From Paenalcaligenes hominis_A (GTDB lineage Bacteria > Pseudomonadota > Gammaproteobacteria > Burkholderiales > Burkholderiaceae_B): a stretch of DNA of 64,000 nucleotides. The notes under the pieces were generated by a model, which saw nothing but the letters and a program-made list of their open reading frames with translations, ran no database searches and was not told where the DNA came from. The DNA is taken from contig NZ_JBGJKZ010000004.1 of assembly GCF_041359055.1 (NCBI RefSeq), forward strand, positions 183,413 to 247,412, written 5' to 3'. A program made the translations under genes and the position numbers. The number at the start of each line of letters is the position of its first letter. Positions within the stretch are counted from its first letter, which is position 1. This document shows, one piece after another, positions 42,785-52,776 of the stretch.

Positions 42785-44953
42785 CTATTTAGCTCGAACA
42801 GAGCCTGCCAATAGCTGCGCATCGAACTGTTCAATGAGCGCTAGTATAAACGGGTTTTCTTGAGCATCAAGCTCTGCCTCGTGCTGACGCTGTGCACGCT
42901 GAGCCTCTGCTACAGCAAAGGCGGTGTCATCGCCCGTTGAGCCGTAATCAATTTGCAAACGCAAAGCCTGCCCAAAATGTTCATTGAGCACGGTATTAAT
43001 GCGTGCTTTGGCTTGACTATCGTCTGCAGAACGGATGGCTGCACGCAATACGACTTGATGTCCATCACACTCAATCCACTCAGTTTGTTGGGCTAATTCA
43101 GCGGCCCAACCTGATAAGGGCAGCTTTGGCGCTAATTCTACCCACTGAGTACTGCTCATTTGTTCGGGCTTGGGCACCGTAGGAGGCACCAGCTCTAACG
43201 CGGCGACGGCTTGTTGTACGGCATCTTCTATATGGGGGACAGTGCTACCGTTTTCAATATCCCCCGCGGGAAAATCCTCGGCCTCGTCATCACGCAACGG
43301 CCCCCCCCCATAATCCTCTTCGATAAAAGGAGGCTCCTCATCATAGCTTGGTGGGCATAACTCAGAGGAAGAGGTGGGAGCATCAACCGTTTGGGCTGTT
43401 TCTGTAGCAGGAGGTGTTTTGGGTAAAGATGGAGCCTCTTCCCAAGGTGGTGTATCGTCCACTTGGGGGGCCCGCAAAGCCTGGCCGCCTCGCTCTATAA
43501 TAGGGGCCTGAATGCCTTCACGGGCACTGGCGTTATCAAAATCAGACTCATAAGGCGAGGCTACGGCGGCAGACGGCGGATTGTCTGAAGCGACTACAGG
43601 TTTATTTATCTCTTTGGCAGCATTGGGGATTGCCGTTACTGAATTTTGGTGTGGTTCTGCCTCGGCTTGTGCCCTAGGACTAGAGTCAAGAGCAACCTGA
43701 GGAGCCACGGGCTCTGCTGACACGGCCTCAGCCTTAGGCGTAGCTGCGGTTACAGTAGGTTCGATAGGCCTCACAGCTGCTGGTGCCGAAGCCCCAGTCT
43801 TATCTGCATGGCTTAAACTGGCAGGCGCAGCAGCCTGAGAACTAGGCTCGGCTTTATGTGGCAAACTACCGGCTGGCGTCAACGCAAACAAGCGCATACA
43901 CGCCATAACAAAGCCCGCGTATTCGTCGGGTGCCAAACGTAACTCGTCACGACTATGCACCACCACTGAATAATACAGCTGAATATGATCAGGTGAGAGC
44001 TGTTGTGCTAGGTGCTGAATGGCTTCTAGCTGCGGCTCGTCAGGCGGTAAAGCACCTGGAACCCGTTGCTGAATAGCAATACGAGACAACAACACCGCTA
44101 AATCAGCCAACGCCCCCCCAAACGATAGACCACGCAATAGCATTTGATCGGCAAGCTCAATAAGTCGGTTGCCTTCGCCATCAATCAAGGCTTGTAATAA
44201 CTGAATTAAATGGGATTGATCAATAGTACCTAACATGTCCTGCACCGCTTCGGTGCTAACAGAGCCTGCACTATACGCAATGGCTTGGTCTGTTAAAGAC
44301 AGAGCATCACGCATTGAACCTTGGGCTGCTTGGGCTAATAAACGCAAAGCGGGTGTTTCTGCAGGGATAGATTCCTCGTGGAGGATATCGTTCAAGTGTG
44401 ACTCGATAGCGGGAACGGTCATTTGTTTGAGATTAAACTGCAAACATCGTGACAACACGGTAACCGGTATTTTTTGTGGATCCGTCGTCGCCAGTATAAA
44501 TTTTACATGTGCCGGTGGCTCTTCGAGGGTCTTTAACATGGCATTAAATGCATGCCCGGTTAACATGTGCACCTCGTCAATCATGTAGACCTTGTAACGC
44601 GCTGCGCTAGGCGCATATACCGCTTGCTCAAGCAGCTGCGTCATTTCATCTACACCGCGATTCGATGCCGCATCGAGCTCGACATAATCAACAAAACGTC
44701 CCTGATCAATTTCTGTGCATGCTTGGCACCCCCCGCATGGGTGCGCACTAACCCCCTGTTCGCAATTTAAGGCTTTAGCCAAAATGCGTGATAAGGTGGT
44801 TTTACCTACGCCACGGGTGCCGGTAAAAAGCCAAGCATGGTGCAAGCGTTGGATGTCTAAAGCATGAGTCAAGGCGCGTACTACGTGCTCTTGACCAACT
44901 AAGGTGTCAAACGAGCGTGGACGCCATTTACGAGCCAGTACCTGATATGTCAT
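42785..44953 (-). CDS. dnaX: DNA polymerase III tau subunit (gamma by possible slippage)
   Basis: 722 residues. The AAA+ clamp-loader part has Walker A FTGTRGVGKTTLSRILAKALNC, the zinc cysteines CGGCQAC, Walker B MIDEVHML and the sensor region TTDPQKIPVTVLSRC. Residues about 370-610 form a low-complexity Ala/Pro/Glu-rich linker. The last 120 residues are the tau-specific domain that would bind the polymerase alpha subunit. A run of nine G (43301-43309) at codons 549-551 lies before that domain. Slippage there would give a product of about 554-574 residues lacking it, similar to gamma. The 4.5S RNA gene lies just upstream on the same strand. Confidence 0.96.
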   Translation of the reverse strand: MTYQVLARKWRPRSFDTLVGQEHVVRALTHALDIQRLHHAWLFTGTRGVGKTTLSRILAKALNCEQGVSAHPCGGCQACTEIDQGRFVDYVELDAASNRGVDEMTQLLEQAVYAPSAARYKVYMIDEVHMLTGHAFNAMLKTLEEPPAHVKFILATTDPQKIPVTVLSRCLQFNLKQMTVPAIESHLNDILHEESIPAETPALRLLAQAAQGSMRDALSLTDQAIAYSAGSVSTEAVQDMLGTIDQSHLIQLLQALIDGEGNRLIELADQMLLRGLSFGGALADLAVLLSRIAIQQRVPGALPPDEPQLEAIQHLAQQLSPDHIQLYYSVVVHSRDELRLAPDEYAGFVMACMRLFALTPAGSLPHKAEPSSQAAAPASLSHADKTGASAPAAVRPIEPTVTAATPKAEAVSAEPVAPQVALDSSPRAQAEAEPHQNSVTAIPNAAKEINKPVVASDNPPSAAVASPYESDFDNASAREGIQAPIIERGGQALRAPQVDDTPPWEEAPSLPKTPPATETAQTVDAPTSSSELCPPSYDEEPPFIEEDYGGGPLRDDEAEDFPAGDIENGSTVPHIEDAVQQAVAALELVPPTVPKPEQMSSTQWVELAPKLPLSGWAAELAQQTEWIECDGHQVVLRAAIRSADDSQAKARINTVLNEHFGQALRLQIDYGSTGDDTAFAVAEAQRAQRQHEAELDAQENPFILALIEQFDAQLLAGSVRAK
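43301..43309 (-). other. G9 homopolymer in dnaX, possible slippage site
   Basis: Nine consecutive G on the coding strand encode three glycines. Loss of one G leads to TAG after codon 574. Gain of one G leads to TGA after codon 554. Either product keeps the ATPase/clamp-loader part and lacks the tau C-terminal domain. Confidence 0.45.
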
Positions 44954-45054
44954 GGAGGAGTGCGATTCGGTAAAAAAAAGAAAGCCACAAGGCTAGTCAA
45001 GTGTACCGGATTTGAGGTGACTGCGGGAAGTGGGCGTGAAAGCCAAAAAGAAGA

Positions 45055-45149
45055 GGTGAGCCTGGCTTCGGCACTAGTTCGAGACAGCTGTGGCTGCTTC
45101 GTTCCCGACCTGACCAGGTTGGCTGTTGAACCATGCGAAGGGGCTCACC
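45055..45149 (-). ncRNA. ffs: Signal recognition particle RNA (4.5S)
   Basis: On the minus strand the RNA starts GGTGAGCCCC and ends GGCTCACC, forming the closing stem. The conserved core reads CCTGGTCAGGTCGGGAACGA then AGCAGCC, which matches the Ffh-binding symmetric and asymmetric loops of bacterial 4.5S RNA. A T-rich run follows the stem and could end transcription. A -10-like TATACT lies seven bases before the start. It binds Ffh to target nascent membrane proteins. Its place just upstream of dnaX is common in betaproteobacteria. Confidence 0.93.
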
Positions 45150-45156
45150 AAAAATA

Positions 45157-45162
45157 AGTATA
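45157..45162 (-). promoter_or_regulatory. -10 element of the 4.5S RNA gene
   Basis: TATACT on the minus strand, seven bases upstream of the 4.5S RNA 5' end, at the right distance for sigma-70. The -35 is not clear. Confidence 0.5.
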
Positions 45163-45165
45163 CCA

Positions 45166-48100
45166 CTAAATTTCACACCAGAGGTCTGCTCTAGGAAAAT
45201 AAAGTGCCGCTTTGGCTTGGCGTCCGTCAAAGGCCGTCACCTGATCGCAGTAACGCCGTAGCTGAGCAGCATAGCGTTCTTTCATAATGTCCAAAAACTC
45301 CTCAGTGGATTGACCGGGATAAGGCTGACCTGTTTTAAAGTCCACAATTAACCACTGATCTTCTTGAGAAATAGCAAGGTCAATAATTGAAACTCGGCCT
45401 TCGGCATCAATTAGCGTCCATTCTCTATATGCTTTAGCCACATCTAGCAACCACTGCCCTTTAGTACTAGTCAAAGTGCGTAATAAGGTATCGTGGATTA
45501 CCATTACGGCCTCATCTACCTCATTTAGGGCAAACCCAGCTCGCAATAACTGACGTCGCATCACAGCGGTACTGGCTTCAATGCGCTCTACGTCCCACGC
45601 AGCTCTACCCTCACGCCCAATGCGTTCTAACCAAGCATGCGCTACCGTGCCAATGGCAGCCTCTTTAAAAGGCTCTTCATTCCATTGCCAGTGATTAGAA
45701 CCCGTAGGCACATGGCGAGGCCTAACATATGGCAGCGCAGCAAGATCCTGCACACGCACAAGGTGATGTTGGGGGGTGGCTCCTTGGGGCCGCATTGAAG
45801 CAGGAGCAGCCTGAGGCTCTGCTGCAGTAAAAGCCGCTTCAACCCGTGGCCAGAGCAAATGCAACAAAGAACGCGAACGTACTACCAGCTCGTCTTTGGT
45901 CACATTTTGCTCAATCACACCAACCAAATGCAACTGATGACGCGCTCGCGTCACAGCCACATACAATAATCGCTGCATTTCAAACTCAGCGCGCTTTTTC
46001 TCGCGCTCAGCTATAAATACACTTAACGGGTCACGCTGGAGCGCATCGCTAGCTTTAACCATCCCCACATATAAACGCCCATGGCTTTGTTCTATGCCCA
46101 ATAAAGGCTCTTTGTCTCGCGCCGCATCTCGGTTCAAGTCATACAAAATCACCGACTCAAACTCAAGCCCTTTAGATTTATGAATTGTCATCACTTCAAC
46201 GGCTTGGGTGGCATTTTGTGCTACCGCAAAAAGTCGTTGAATTTTTTCCTCAAACACATCCAAATCTAAGTCACCGTACGGTGCCAATTGCTCAAGCAAA
46301 CGGAACACATTTTCTGCATCTGCTTTTTCATTGGGGCTTCCATAAATTTGCTCGCCTCCCAAGCGCAACCAACAATGCTCTACACAAGCCGCAAAAGGTA
46401 ACGCACCACTTTGCTGCGACTGATCTAGCAATACATTCGCCACATGCTGCAAACGCTCCCACTCGTTTACGTCCCACTGCTGCGGATCGGCTGCCTCAAT
46501 CAGGTGTGGAATAGTTGCTGTACGATGGTGTCCACAAAGTTGGTGTAGGCTAGCCAAACGCAAGCCGCAAAGAGGGGCACGTAATAATGAGAGCCAAGCA
46601 AGGCGATCACCTGGGTGTTTAAGAGCGCGCACTAGCTGCACAATATCTTGAACTACTGGCCTAGAGTGTAAGCTATCAATTTCAACGGCTTTGGTTGGAA
46701 TACCCGCCTGCTGCAAAACTTGAATTAAGGGACCTAGATGACTGCGGGCTCGTACCAACACCGCAGCGGGTTTAGCGCTATCCTTAAATTGTGTTAAAGC
46801 AGCTTGGCAAAGGCTGACTACGCGTTGCTGCGCTGCCTCTAGAGCCTGCTCTCTACTCATCACGCCCTCTTGGTGGCGTTGATAAATAAAAGGATGCTCC
46901 TGTACTTTAGACAGTTCTTTTTCATCATGAAACGGCACCGACGGATTATAGGTCACGGCCCCCAACTCTAAGTCGGGCTGGGCTGGAAATAAATCTGCAC
47001 CTAACTCATTAACCCAGTGCACCAAATTGGCCGCCGACCTAAAGTTATTGCTTAAAGCCACGGCCGTCAGTTCAACATCGCCTAAACGTTGCTCACGCTG
47101 AACCTGCAAGAACAACCCTACTTCTGCTTTACGAAAGCGGTAAATGGACTGCATGGGATCGCCCACTAAAAAGACCGTGCGGCCATCGTCGGCAGCCCAA
47201 CCCGAAGTTAAGCGCTCTAGTAGCTTAATTTGATTCAAACTGGTGTCTTGAAACTCATCCACCAACAAGTGACTAATACTGCGATCCAAACGTAACAAAA
47301 GCTCTGAGGGTTGCTGCTCGTAGCCTAAGGCATCCAAGGCACGTTGCGCGATTTCAATGAAATCCACTTGCCCATGCTCTATAAACGCTAAGCGCAACTC
47401 CGCCACTGCCAATAATAAGGTTCGCGTTAACTGCTCTAGCAATTGCGTCTTCGCTGTACTGTACTCGGCTTGTAAATGTTGAATAGCAAGTAAAGGCTCA
47501 AGCCAAGGAGCGGTGTCATCATAGGCATCAACCCAATCTTTCATGCGCTCGTTCAAACTGACATTTAACCCTGCCGGAAAACCACAGCTTTTCGTAATAC
47601 CTCGGCGTTTGCGTGGCACACGTGGTGTAGCCGCTGTTAACAAAAAATCAATCAGACCTTGCCAGCGCGTTAAGTGCTCGGGTATTGGTAGCAAAGGATC
47701 CGCCATAGACCAGTCAGCCAACGCCGGAAAACCCTTTTTGCCCTCGGCTAACAAGTTCTGATGTGCATACACAGCGCAGACACTGAGCTCTTCTTGCCAA
47801 CCTAGCGGTAAGGCCTGATCTAAGCGCTCTAACTGCTCTACCACCAAGTCCTCTAAGTAGGTTTGCAATTGGTTTATAGAACCTGTGTGGCTTAAAGTAG
47901 GTAACCATTGATCGCGGATCGCCAGCATATTAACTAGCAGAGCCTCTACATCAACCAAATTAACGCCTAAATGTTTAATCACCTGAGCCACATCTGGCTC
48001 TTGATCTGCACGTGCTATGGTGTGCCGTGCTGCTTGTAAATACAAGCTATCTGCTTGATCAGACACCTCGGGCACACCACCTAAACCACTAAGCACTGGC

Positions 48101-48492
48101 ATGGCTCGCACCAAATGAGCACACAAAGAGTCAATAGTACGAATGCTAAGACGTGCTGGGTGCTCAAGTAAGTTCCAACCCTGTGCGGCATCATGGGCTA
48201 AAGCGGCTCTTGCTAAATGCCAACTTTGTTTTTTGTACGCTTCTTCGGGCTCGGGCTGTTGAGCGGCCTGAAGCTTTTCAATCACACGTGCATGCATTTC
48301 TGCGGCAGCAGCACGCGTAAACGTAATGGCGACTATTTCCTCTGGCTTTTGCACTAGCGCAAGCAAGGCCAAAATGCGGTCCGTTAATAATTCCGTCTTA
48401 CCTGAGCCAGCCGGGGCTTGCACTAAAAAAGATCGTGTCGCATCAACCGCCGCTTCTCGAATTAAATAATCACTCGGCTTCGTCAAGCTCAT
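45166..48492 (-). CDS. AddA-like UvrD-family helicase-nuclease
   Basis: 1108 residues. Superfamily 1 motifs are QAPAGSGKTELLTDRI (Walker A), VAITFTRAAAAEMHARV (Ia), LLVDEFQDTSLNQIKLL (II), GDPMQSIYRFRKAE (III), VMTIHKSKGLEFESVIL (V) and LLYVAVTRARHQLHLVG (VI). The C-terminus has a PD-(D/E)XK-like site (IIDLAISQEDQWLIVDFKTGQ). This is the AddA architecture used for double-strand-break end resection. It overlaps the AddB-like gene by 23 bases, so the two form a translationally linked complex. Confidence 0.9.
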   Translation of the reverse strand: MSLTKPSDYLIREAAVDATRSFLVQAPAGSGKTELLTDRILALLALVQKPEEIVAITFTRAAAAEMHARVIEKLQAAQQPEPEEAYKKQSWHLARAALAHDAAQGWNLLEHPARLSIRTIDSLCAHLVRAMPVLSGLGGVPEVSDQADSLYLQAARHTIARADQEPDVAQVIKHLGVNLVDVEALLVNMLAIRDQWLPTLSHTGSINQLQTYLEDLVVEQLERLDQALPLGWQEELSVCAVYAHQNLLAEGKKGFPALADWSMADPLLPIPEHLTRWQGLIDFLLTAATPRVPRKRRGITKSCGFPAGLNVSLNERMKDWVDAYDDTAPWLEPLLAIQHLQAEYSTAKTQLLEQLTRTLLLAVAELRLAFIEHGQVDFIEIAQRALDALGYEQQPSELLLRLDRSISHLLVDEFQDTSLNQIKLLERLTSGWAADDGRTVFLVGDPMQSIYRFRKAEVGLFLQVQREQRLGDVELTAVALSNNFRSAANLVHWVNELGADLFPAQPDLELGAVTYNPSVPFHDEKELSKVQEHPFIYQRHQEGVMSREQALEAAQQRVVSLCQAALTQFKDSAKPAAVLVRARSHLGPLIQVLQQAGIPTKAVEIDSLHSRPVVQDIVQLVRALKHPGDRLAWLSLLRAPLCGLRLASLHQLCGHHRTATIPHLIEAADPQQWDVNEWERLQHVANVLLDQSQQSGALPFAACVEHCWLRLGGEQIYGSPNEKADAENVFRLLEQLAPYGDLDLDVFEEKIQRLFAVAQNATQAVEVMTIHKSKGLEFESVILYDLNRDAARDKEPLLGIEQSHGRLYVGMVKASDALQRDPLSVFIAEREKKRAEFEMQRLLYVAVTRARHQLHLVGVIEQNVTKDELVVRSRSLLHLLWPRVEAAFTAAEPQAAPASMRPQGATPQHHLVRVQDLAALPYVRPRHVPTGSNHWQWNEEPFKEAAIGTVAHAWLERIGREGRAAWDVERIEASTAVMRRQLLRAGFALNEVDEAVMVIHDTLLRTLTSTKGQWLLDVAKAYREWTLIDAEGRVSIIDLAISQEDQWLIVDFKTGQPYPGQSTEEFLDIMKERYAAQLRRYCDQVTAFDGRQAKAALYFPRADLWCEI

Positions 48493-51136
48493 CCCACACC
48501 TCTTGGTTTAAACGTAAAAACGGTAATACATCGCAATACATCAAATCGTCTAATGCGTAATAGTGGTTACGAGCCACCCCTTGCAAAAACTCATCACGCA
48601 TAGCCCATACGTGCTGAATTAAATGCTGCTCAAACTCTGCCCAATCCTTAAAGCGCTCAGCAAATTTTTTCGCATCGGTTTGAGTTAGGAGCTCGGGATC
48701 TTGACTAAAGCCGCCGAGCACGGCTTCGTAATGCAGAAAACCAAAGCACAAGGCCGCTACAGTTTGATCTTGCTCAGTCAGTAACGCCGCATAAATAGGC
48801 AGCTGCAACTCGATAGGACGTTCTCGCAACCATGCCACATAACGTTTATGCGCCACACTGGCTTTGTAATCCATCAAGACCAAGCGCCCATCCTCCAACT
48901 CATCAATACGGTCTATACGCATCCTGGTATTAAAGCCCGGCAAAGTATGGGCTTGCTCAAGAGCACGCACACGGAATGCAGGGCGCGTGCGCTCTAGCTC
49001 AAGCCATGTAGTCAACACACCGACTGCTCGCTCAATCTCTAGTTGGCGAATAACTGAAGGCATTTTACTCAACTGCTCTGTAGCGGCTTGTTCTACCGCA
49101 GACTGCACACGTGCAACCATTTGCTGTTGAGCTAATGCATGCTGTAGGCCTGCTGAGTCTTTTGGCTCTATATGCAACCAAATCAGCTCTAAGGCACGGT
49201 GTAAAAAGTTACCACGCCATAATCGTATAGCTCGGGTATCTTCATACGATGGGAGGGCTTGGGCATATAAGCGATACTGCACAAACGCCCAGAGTGGATT
49301 ACGCGCTTGTTTATCTAATACCCCACTGCCCCCTAAAATGGCTTGCTCTGGCTCTACAGGGGGGCCTTGCTCATCAAGCAAACGCTCTAAGACAGGAGGA
49401 TGCACCACCGATTGAGCTAAAGGATCGGACTCAGCCGTAACCGACAAGGACTCAATAAGTGGGCTGGGTCGCAATAGCTGACCATTGTCTTGTTCTGCGT
49501 AACTAAAAATCAAGGTAGGAGCGGCTTGATGCAATACCTGACACATTTGATAGGCCCACTGCAACTCACGCTCTGGCGTGGAGCGTGGGGCTTGTGCCTG
49601 ACGTAACACCTGATAAGGAATAAATGGATTTGGTTTAGGAATAGCAGGCAACACCTCATCCGTAGCCCCGATGACCCAAATGCCATCCCAATGCCCGCCT
49701 TCCGCCTCTAACACCCCCAGCACATCTAAGCGCGTACCCGTTTCACGTTGCGGCTGAAAAATAGTTTCACGCAAATAGCGCTCTAACATAGCTACAACCT
49801 GAGCAAATGACGGCGCGCCAAACACAGGCGCAAGACGAGAAAACAAGCCCAAACGCTGCTCGAAAGTTTGCATGGTCTGGTAAGCATGACTATCTAGGGT
49901 TTGTTCACCGGGAAACCCTAAAGCTTGTAAAGCCGCACGTATAGGCGCTATCCATTGCGCGGGTGCCAGATGGTCAGCTTGATCTTGAATATGCTGTACG
50001 GCTTCTCGCCATGCTGGGCCCAGGCTATCGCATTGCGCCAACGCCTCGTCCACATCACTCTTTGTTAAATAAACGGTCTGCTGCTGACGCCACTTTACAT
50101 CTAGCTGCACCCGCAGATTGCGCTCTGAATGATCCCCTATACAATAACCCTGTAAAAGCGCTTGCCCTAAACTTTGACAACGCACGCGCCCTTGATGGTA
50201 TTCGGCTAAAACGTGCAACCATGTTAATGCAGCACGCACCAAAGGCCACTGACTTAATGGACGCCCTACTGCTACGTTCCACCTAAAGCCTGGACATGCA
50301 TCGGATTGGGGCGCTAGTTCGTGAGCTAGCACCCGATGCACATGGGGGACTTGCTTTTGCAAATCAAACGCTACGATGGCATAACACCCTTTTGGGTTAT
50401 CACGCAGTTGCTGTGCCGCCCATTGCGCCGCCAAACGCCATTCTGCCTCTGGGGTAGGTGCTAGCACACGTCTGGCCAGAGCAGGTTGCCGTTCTTGTTC
50501 ACAAAAGGTATACAACGTAACGCCTTGTTGGTGTAAGGCATGAGTTAAACGCTGCATACGTTGCGACATATCATGAAAGCCCACCAACACCACATTTTTC
50601 CATTGGGGCTGATACCAAGCTTGCTCAATGGCAACCACCACACGCTCTGCGGCGCGGTTTTGATCATCTAAATCGTGCTCTTCCAGATACTGCTTGTAGG
50701 CTTCACGCCATACCGTAAACCGTTGTGAATCTGCCGTGTGCTCCTCTGGCTCAATCGTTAGTGACCACTCGTCCATTAACAGATCTGCCTCGGCAGCCAA
50801 TTTAGCAGCTTGGGGCACATCAATCAGCCACGACTGCTCTTCCTCTTGGCTGTAAATAATTTGCTCCCACACGTGAAGACTGCTAAAACTGTCTAATAAA
50901 TAGGAAGCAGGCACATAGTCATCAAAAAAGCTGAGGTCATCATTTGCCTGTCTTAACCATGCCGATAAAGGCATAATATCTGGCACGGCAATGGCTTTTT
51001 TTTGGCCGCGTAAACTTTGTTGCAAATCAGACAATATGCGACGGGCAAAGCGATTGTTTACAGTAAGCACTAGCGTTTCTTCGCTTTGTAACTGAAGTAA
51101 CTCGGTACAATCTAGTTGGGCGTACATACGACGCAT
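48470..51136 (-). CDS. AddB-like PD-(D/E)XK nuclease family protein
   Basis: 888 residues. The N-terminal half is a degenerate helicase-like fold without a working Walker A (LVLTVNNRFARRILSDLQQSL). The C-terminal nuclease domain has MRIDRIDELEDGRLVLMDYKAS, which contains the D...D-x-K catalytic set, and upstream WRGNFLHRALELIW. It is the partner of the helicase gene at 45166-48492, together giving an AddAB-type repair enzyme in place of RecBCD, as in many Burkholderiales. It is divergent from modE. Confidence 0.87.
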   Translation of the reverse strand: MRRMYAQLDCTELLQLQSEETLVLTVNNRFARRILSDLQQSLRGQKKAIAVPDIMPLSAWLRQANDDLSFFDDYVPASYLLDSFSSLHVWEQIIYSQEEEQSWLIDVPQAAKLAAEADLLMDEWSLTIEPEEHTADSQRFTVWREAYKQYLEEHDLDDQNRAAERVVVAIEQAWYQPQWKNVVLVGFHDMSQRMQRLTHALHQQGVTLYTFCEQERQPALARRVLAPTPEAEWRLAAQWAAQQLRDNPKGCYAIVAFDLQKQVPHVHRVLAHELAPQSDACPGFRWNVAVGRPLSQWPLVRAALTWLHVLAEYHQGRVRCQSLGQALLQGYCIGDHSERNLRVQLDVKWRQQQTVYLTKSDVDEALAQCDSLGPAWREAVQHIQDQADHLAPAQWIAPIRAALQALGFPGEQTLDSHAYQTMQTFEQRLGLFSRLAPVFGAPSFAQVVAMLERYLRETIFQPQRETGTRLDVLGVLEAEGGHWDGIWVIGATDEVLPAIPKPNPFIPYQVLRQAQAPRSTPERELQWAYQMCQVLHQAAPTLIFSYAEQDNGQLLRPSPLIESLSVTAESDPLAQSVVHPPVLERLLDEQGPPVEPEQAILGGSGVLDKQARNPLWAFVQYRLYAQALPSYEDTRAIRLWRGNFLHRALELIWLHIEPKDSAGLQHALAQQQMVARVQSAVEQAATEQLSKMPSVIRQLEIERAVGVLTTWLELERTRPAFRVRALEQAHTLPGFNTRMRIDRIDELEDGRLVLMDYKASVAHKRYVAWLRERPIELQLPIYAALLTEQDQTVAALCFGFLHYEAVLGGFSQDPELLTQTDAKKFAERFKDWAEFEQHLIQHVWAMRDEFLQGVARNHYYALDDLMYCDVLPFLRLNQEVWDELDEAE

Positions 51137-51214
51137 CTCCTTTTTGCAGCAAAAACACTTAGTAACGGACTTTTGCTCTTTTCATCAACACAGAGACACA
51201 GATTAAATCAAACC

Positions 51215-52027
51215 ATGTCATCAGAAAATACCCCTTCGTTTGAGCTAGCTGGCTCTATTTGGTTTCGCTCCGGTACCTTAAACTGGGGTAACCCACGGCG
51301 GATGGCACTTTTAGCCGCCATTCACGAGCACGGTTCCATTTCTGCTGCAGCGCGCCATATTGACTTGAGCTATAAAGCCGCTTGGGATGCCATCGACACC
51401 ATGAACAACTTGGCCGACGAACCTTTAGTTCTGCGCACTACCGGCGGCCAACGTGGTGGCGGAGCCTCGTTAACACCTAAAGCTCTAGAAATACTCGAGT
51501 TCTACCAGCAGCTCGATGCTGCGCATCAGCGCTTTATGAAACATTTAACCAAAGCACAGCCCGGCTCAGACAAAAACTTGGAATTACTACAAACCATGAT
51601 GGTTCAAACTTCTGCACGCAATAATTTTTCTGGAATCGTTTCTAAAATTACTCTAGGCGCTGTGAATGCCGAGGTTTCTCTTAACATTGGGGGCAATCAA
51701 CCAATTATTGCGTCTATTACACGCGAAAGCGTAGAAAGCATGTCCTTGAAGGAAGGCGTACGTGCGTTGGCTTTTCTTAAAGCCTCATCTATTATTGTTG
51801 CTCTGCCCAATGAGGGCAAGCTTTCTGCACGCAACCAGCTAGAGGGCACTATTGTGCATATCGAACCCGGTGCAGTAAATGCCGAGGTCGGGTTGGAAAT
51901 TTCTGATAAACATCGCATTACGGCCATTATTACAATGGAAAGCCTAAAGCGTTTACAGCTAGAAGTCGGTCAGCGCGCTGTGGCTATATTCAAAGCCTCT
52001 AGCGTTTTATTGGGTACCATAGACTAA
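51215..52027 (+). CDS. modE: Molybdate-responsive regulator ModE
   Basis: About 270 residues from ATG at 51215. The winged-helix N-terminus reads NPRRMALLAAIHEHGSISAAARHIDLSYKAAWDAIDTMNNL, the ModE pattern. Two tandem Mop domains follow (SARNNFSGIVSKITLGAVNAEVSLNI, then SARNQLEGTIVHIEPGAVNAEVGLEI), which bind molybdate. It represses molybdate uptake when molybdate is sufficient. It converges on the modABC operon, its stop overlapping the modC end by four bases. Confidence 0.95.
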   Translation: MSSENTPSFELAGSIWFRSGTLNWGNPRRMALLAAIHEHGSISAAARHIDLSYKAAWDAIDTMNNLADEPLVLRTTGGQRGGGASLTPKALEILEFYQQLDAAHQRFMKHLTKAQPGSDKNLELLQTMMVQTSARNNFSGIVSKITLGAVNAEVSLNIGGNQPIIASITRESVESMSLKEGVRALAFLKASSIIVALPNEGKLSARNQLEGTIVHIEPGAVNAEVGLEISDKHRITAIITMESLKRLQLEVGQRAVAIFKASSVLLGTID

Positions 52028-52776
52028 AACCCCACGGCTGCACGCTGCAACTCGGTAGCCAATCGATCGCGGCTAAGCGCTATTTCTTGGCTCAGTTCCT
52101 CAGGGGTGCAATGCCCCTGAATTTTGCCATCAGCAATACGGTACACCTCGTCAGCTAATACAATGGCATCCTCAGGGTCGTGCGTAATGATAATCGATGG
52201 GATATCTAGCTGCTTTTGTAACTGAGATAGCTCTTTTCGCATGCGTACGCGTAAATGAATGTCTAAGGCGGCCAAAGGCTCATCCAACAATAACAGCTCG
52301 GGGCTAACAGCCAAAGCCCGAGCCAATGCGGTACGTTGTTTTTGACCTCCGGATATCTCGTGCGGATAATTTCCTAAAATGGCTTGTAGGTCAAAGGCTG
52401 CGACCCAGCGCTTAGCGCCGTCAGGCACCCATTTTTTAGTCGGGTTAAATAGCCCCCGCTTCAAACCAAAGCTAATATTCTGCGCTACGGTTAAATGAGG
52501 AAACAAGCCATAGTCTTGCAACAAGTACGCGAGCTGACGCTCTTGGGGTGGCATATTAATGCCTTTGTCTGAACAAAAAAACAGCTTATCGTTAACGCGT
52601 ATTTCACCACTGTCGGGGTTCATCAAACCCGACACGGCTTGAATAGTCAGAGTTTTACCCGAACCAGACGGTCCAAACAAAGCAATACGATGTGCTTGTG
52701 TTTCTAATTTAATATCAAGTAGGAACTCGCGGGTAGCATTTGTCAGCGAGCGTTTTATATTTATATAGACTGACAT
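52024..52776 (-). CDS. modC: Molybdate ABC transporter ATP-binding protein ModC
   Basis: About 250 residues from ATG at 52776, which overlaps the modB stop as TAATG and implies coupling. Walker A is GPSGSGKTLTIQAVSGLM, the signature is ISGGQKQRTALARALA, Walker B is LLLLDEPLAALD and the switch is ITHDPED. It ends about 100 residues earlier than E. coli ModC, so the C-terminal molybdate-sensing Mop domain is absent. Sensing here may rest on ModE alone. Confidence 0.92.
   Translation of the reverse strand: MSVYINIKRSLTNATREFLLDIKLETQAHRIALFGPSGSGKTLTIQAVSGLMNPDSGEIRVNDKLFFCSDKGINMPPQERQLAYLLQDYGLFPHLTVAQNISFGLKRGLFNPTKKWVPDGAKRWVAAFDLQAILGNYPHEISGGQKQRTALARALAVSPELLLLDEPLAALDIHLRVRMRKELSQLQKQLDIPSIIITHDPEDAIVLADEVYRIADGKIQGHCTPEELSQEIALSRDRLATELQRAAVGF

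Noticed and set aside
43350..43900. Repeat-like Ala/Pro/Glu-rich stretch in dnaX as a separate gene or repeat array
   Set aside because: It is the normal low-complexity linker between DnaX domains and stays in frame.
44960..45230. Small open frames on both strands between dnaX and the AddA-like gene
   Set aside because: They lie over the 4.5S RNA gene, which has the conserved Ffh-binding core and closing stem; the frames are incidental.
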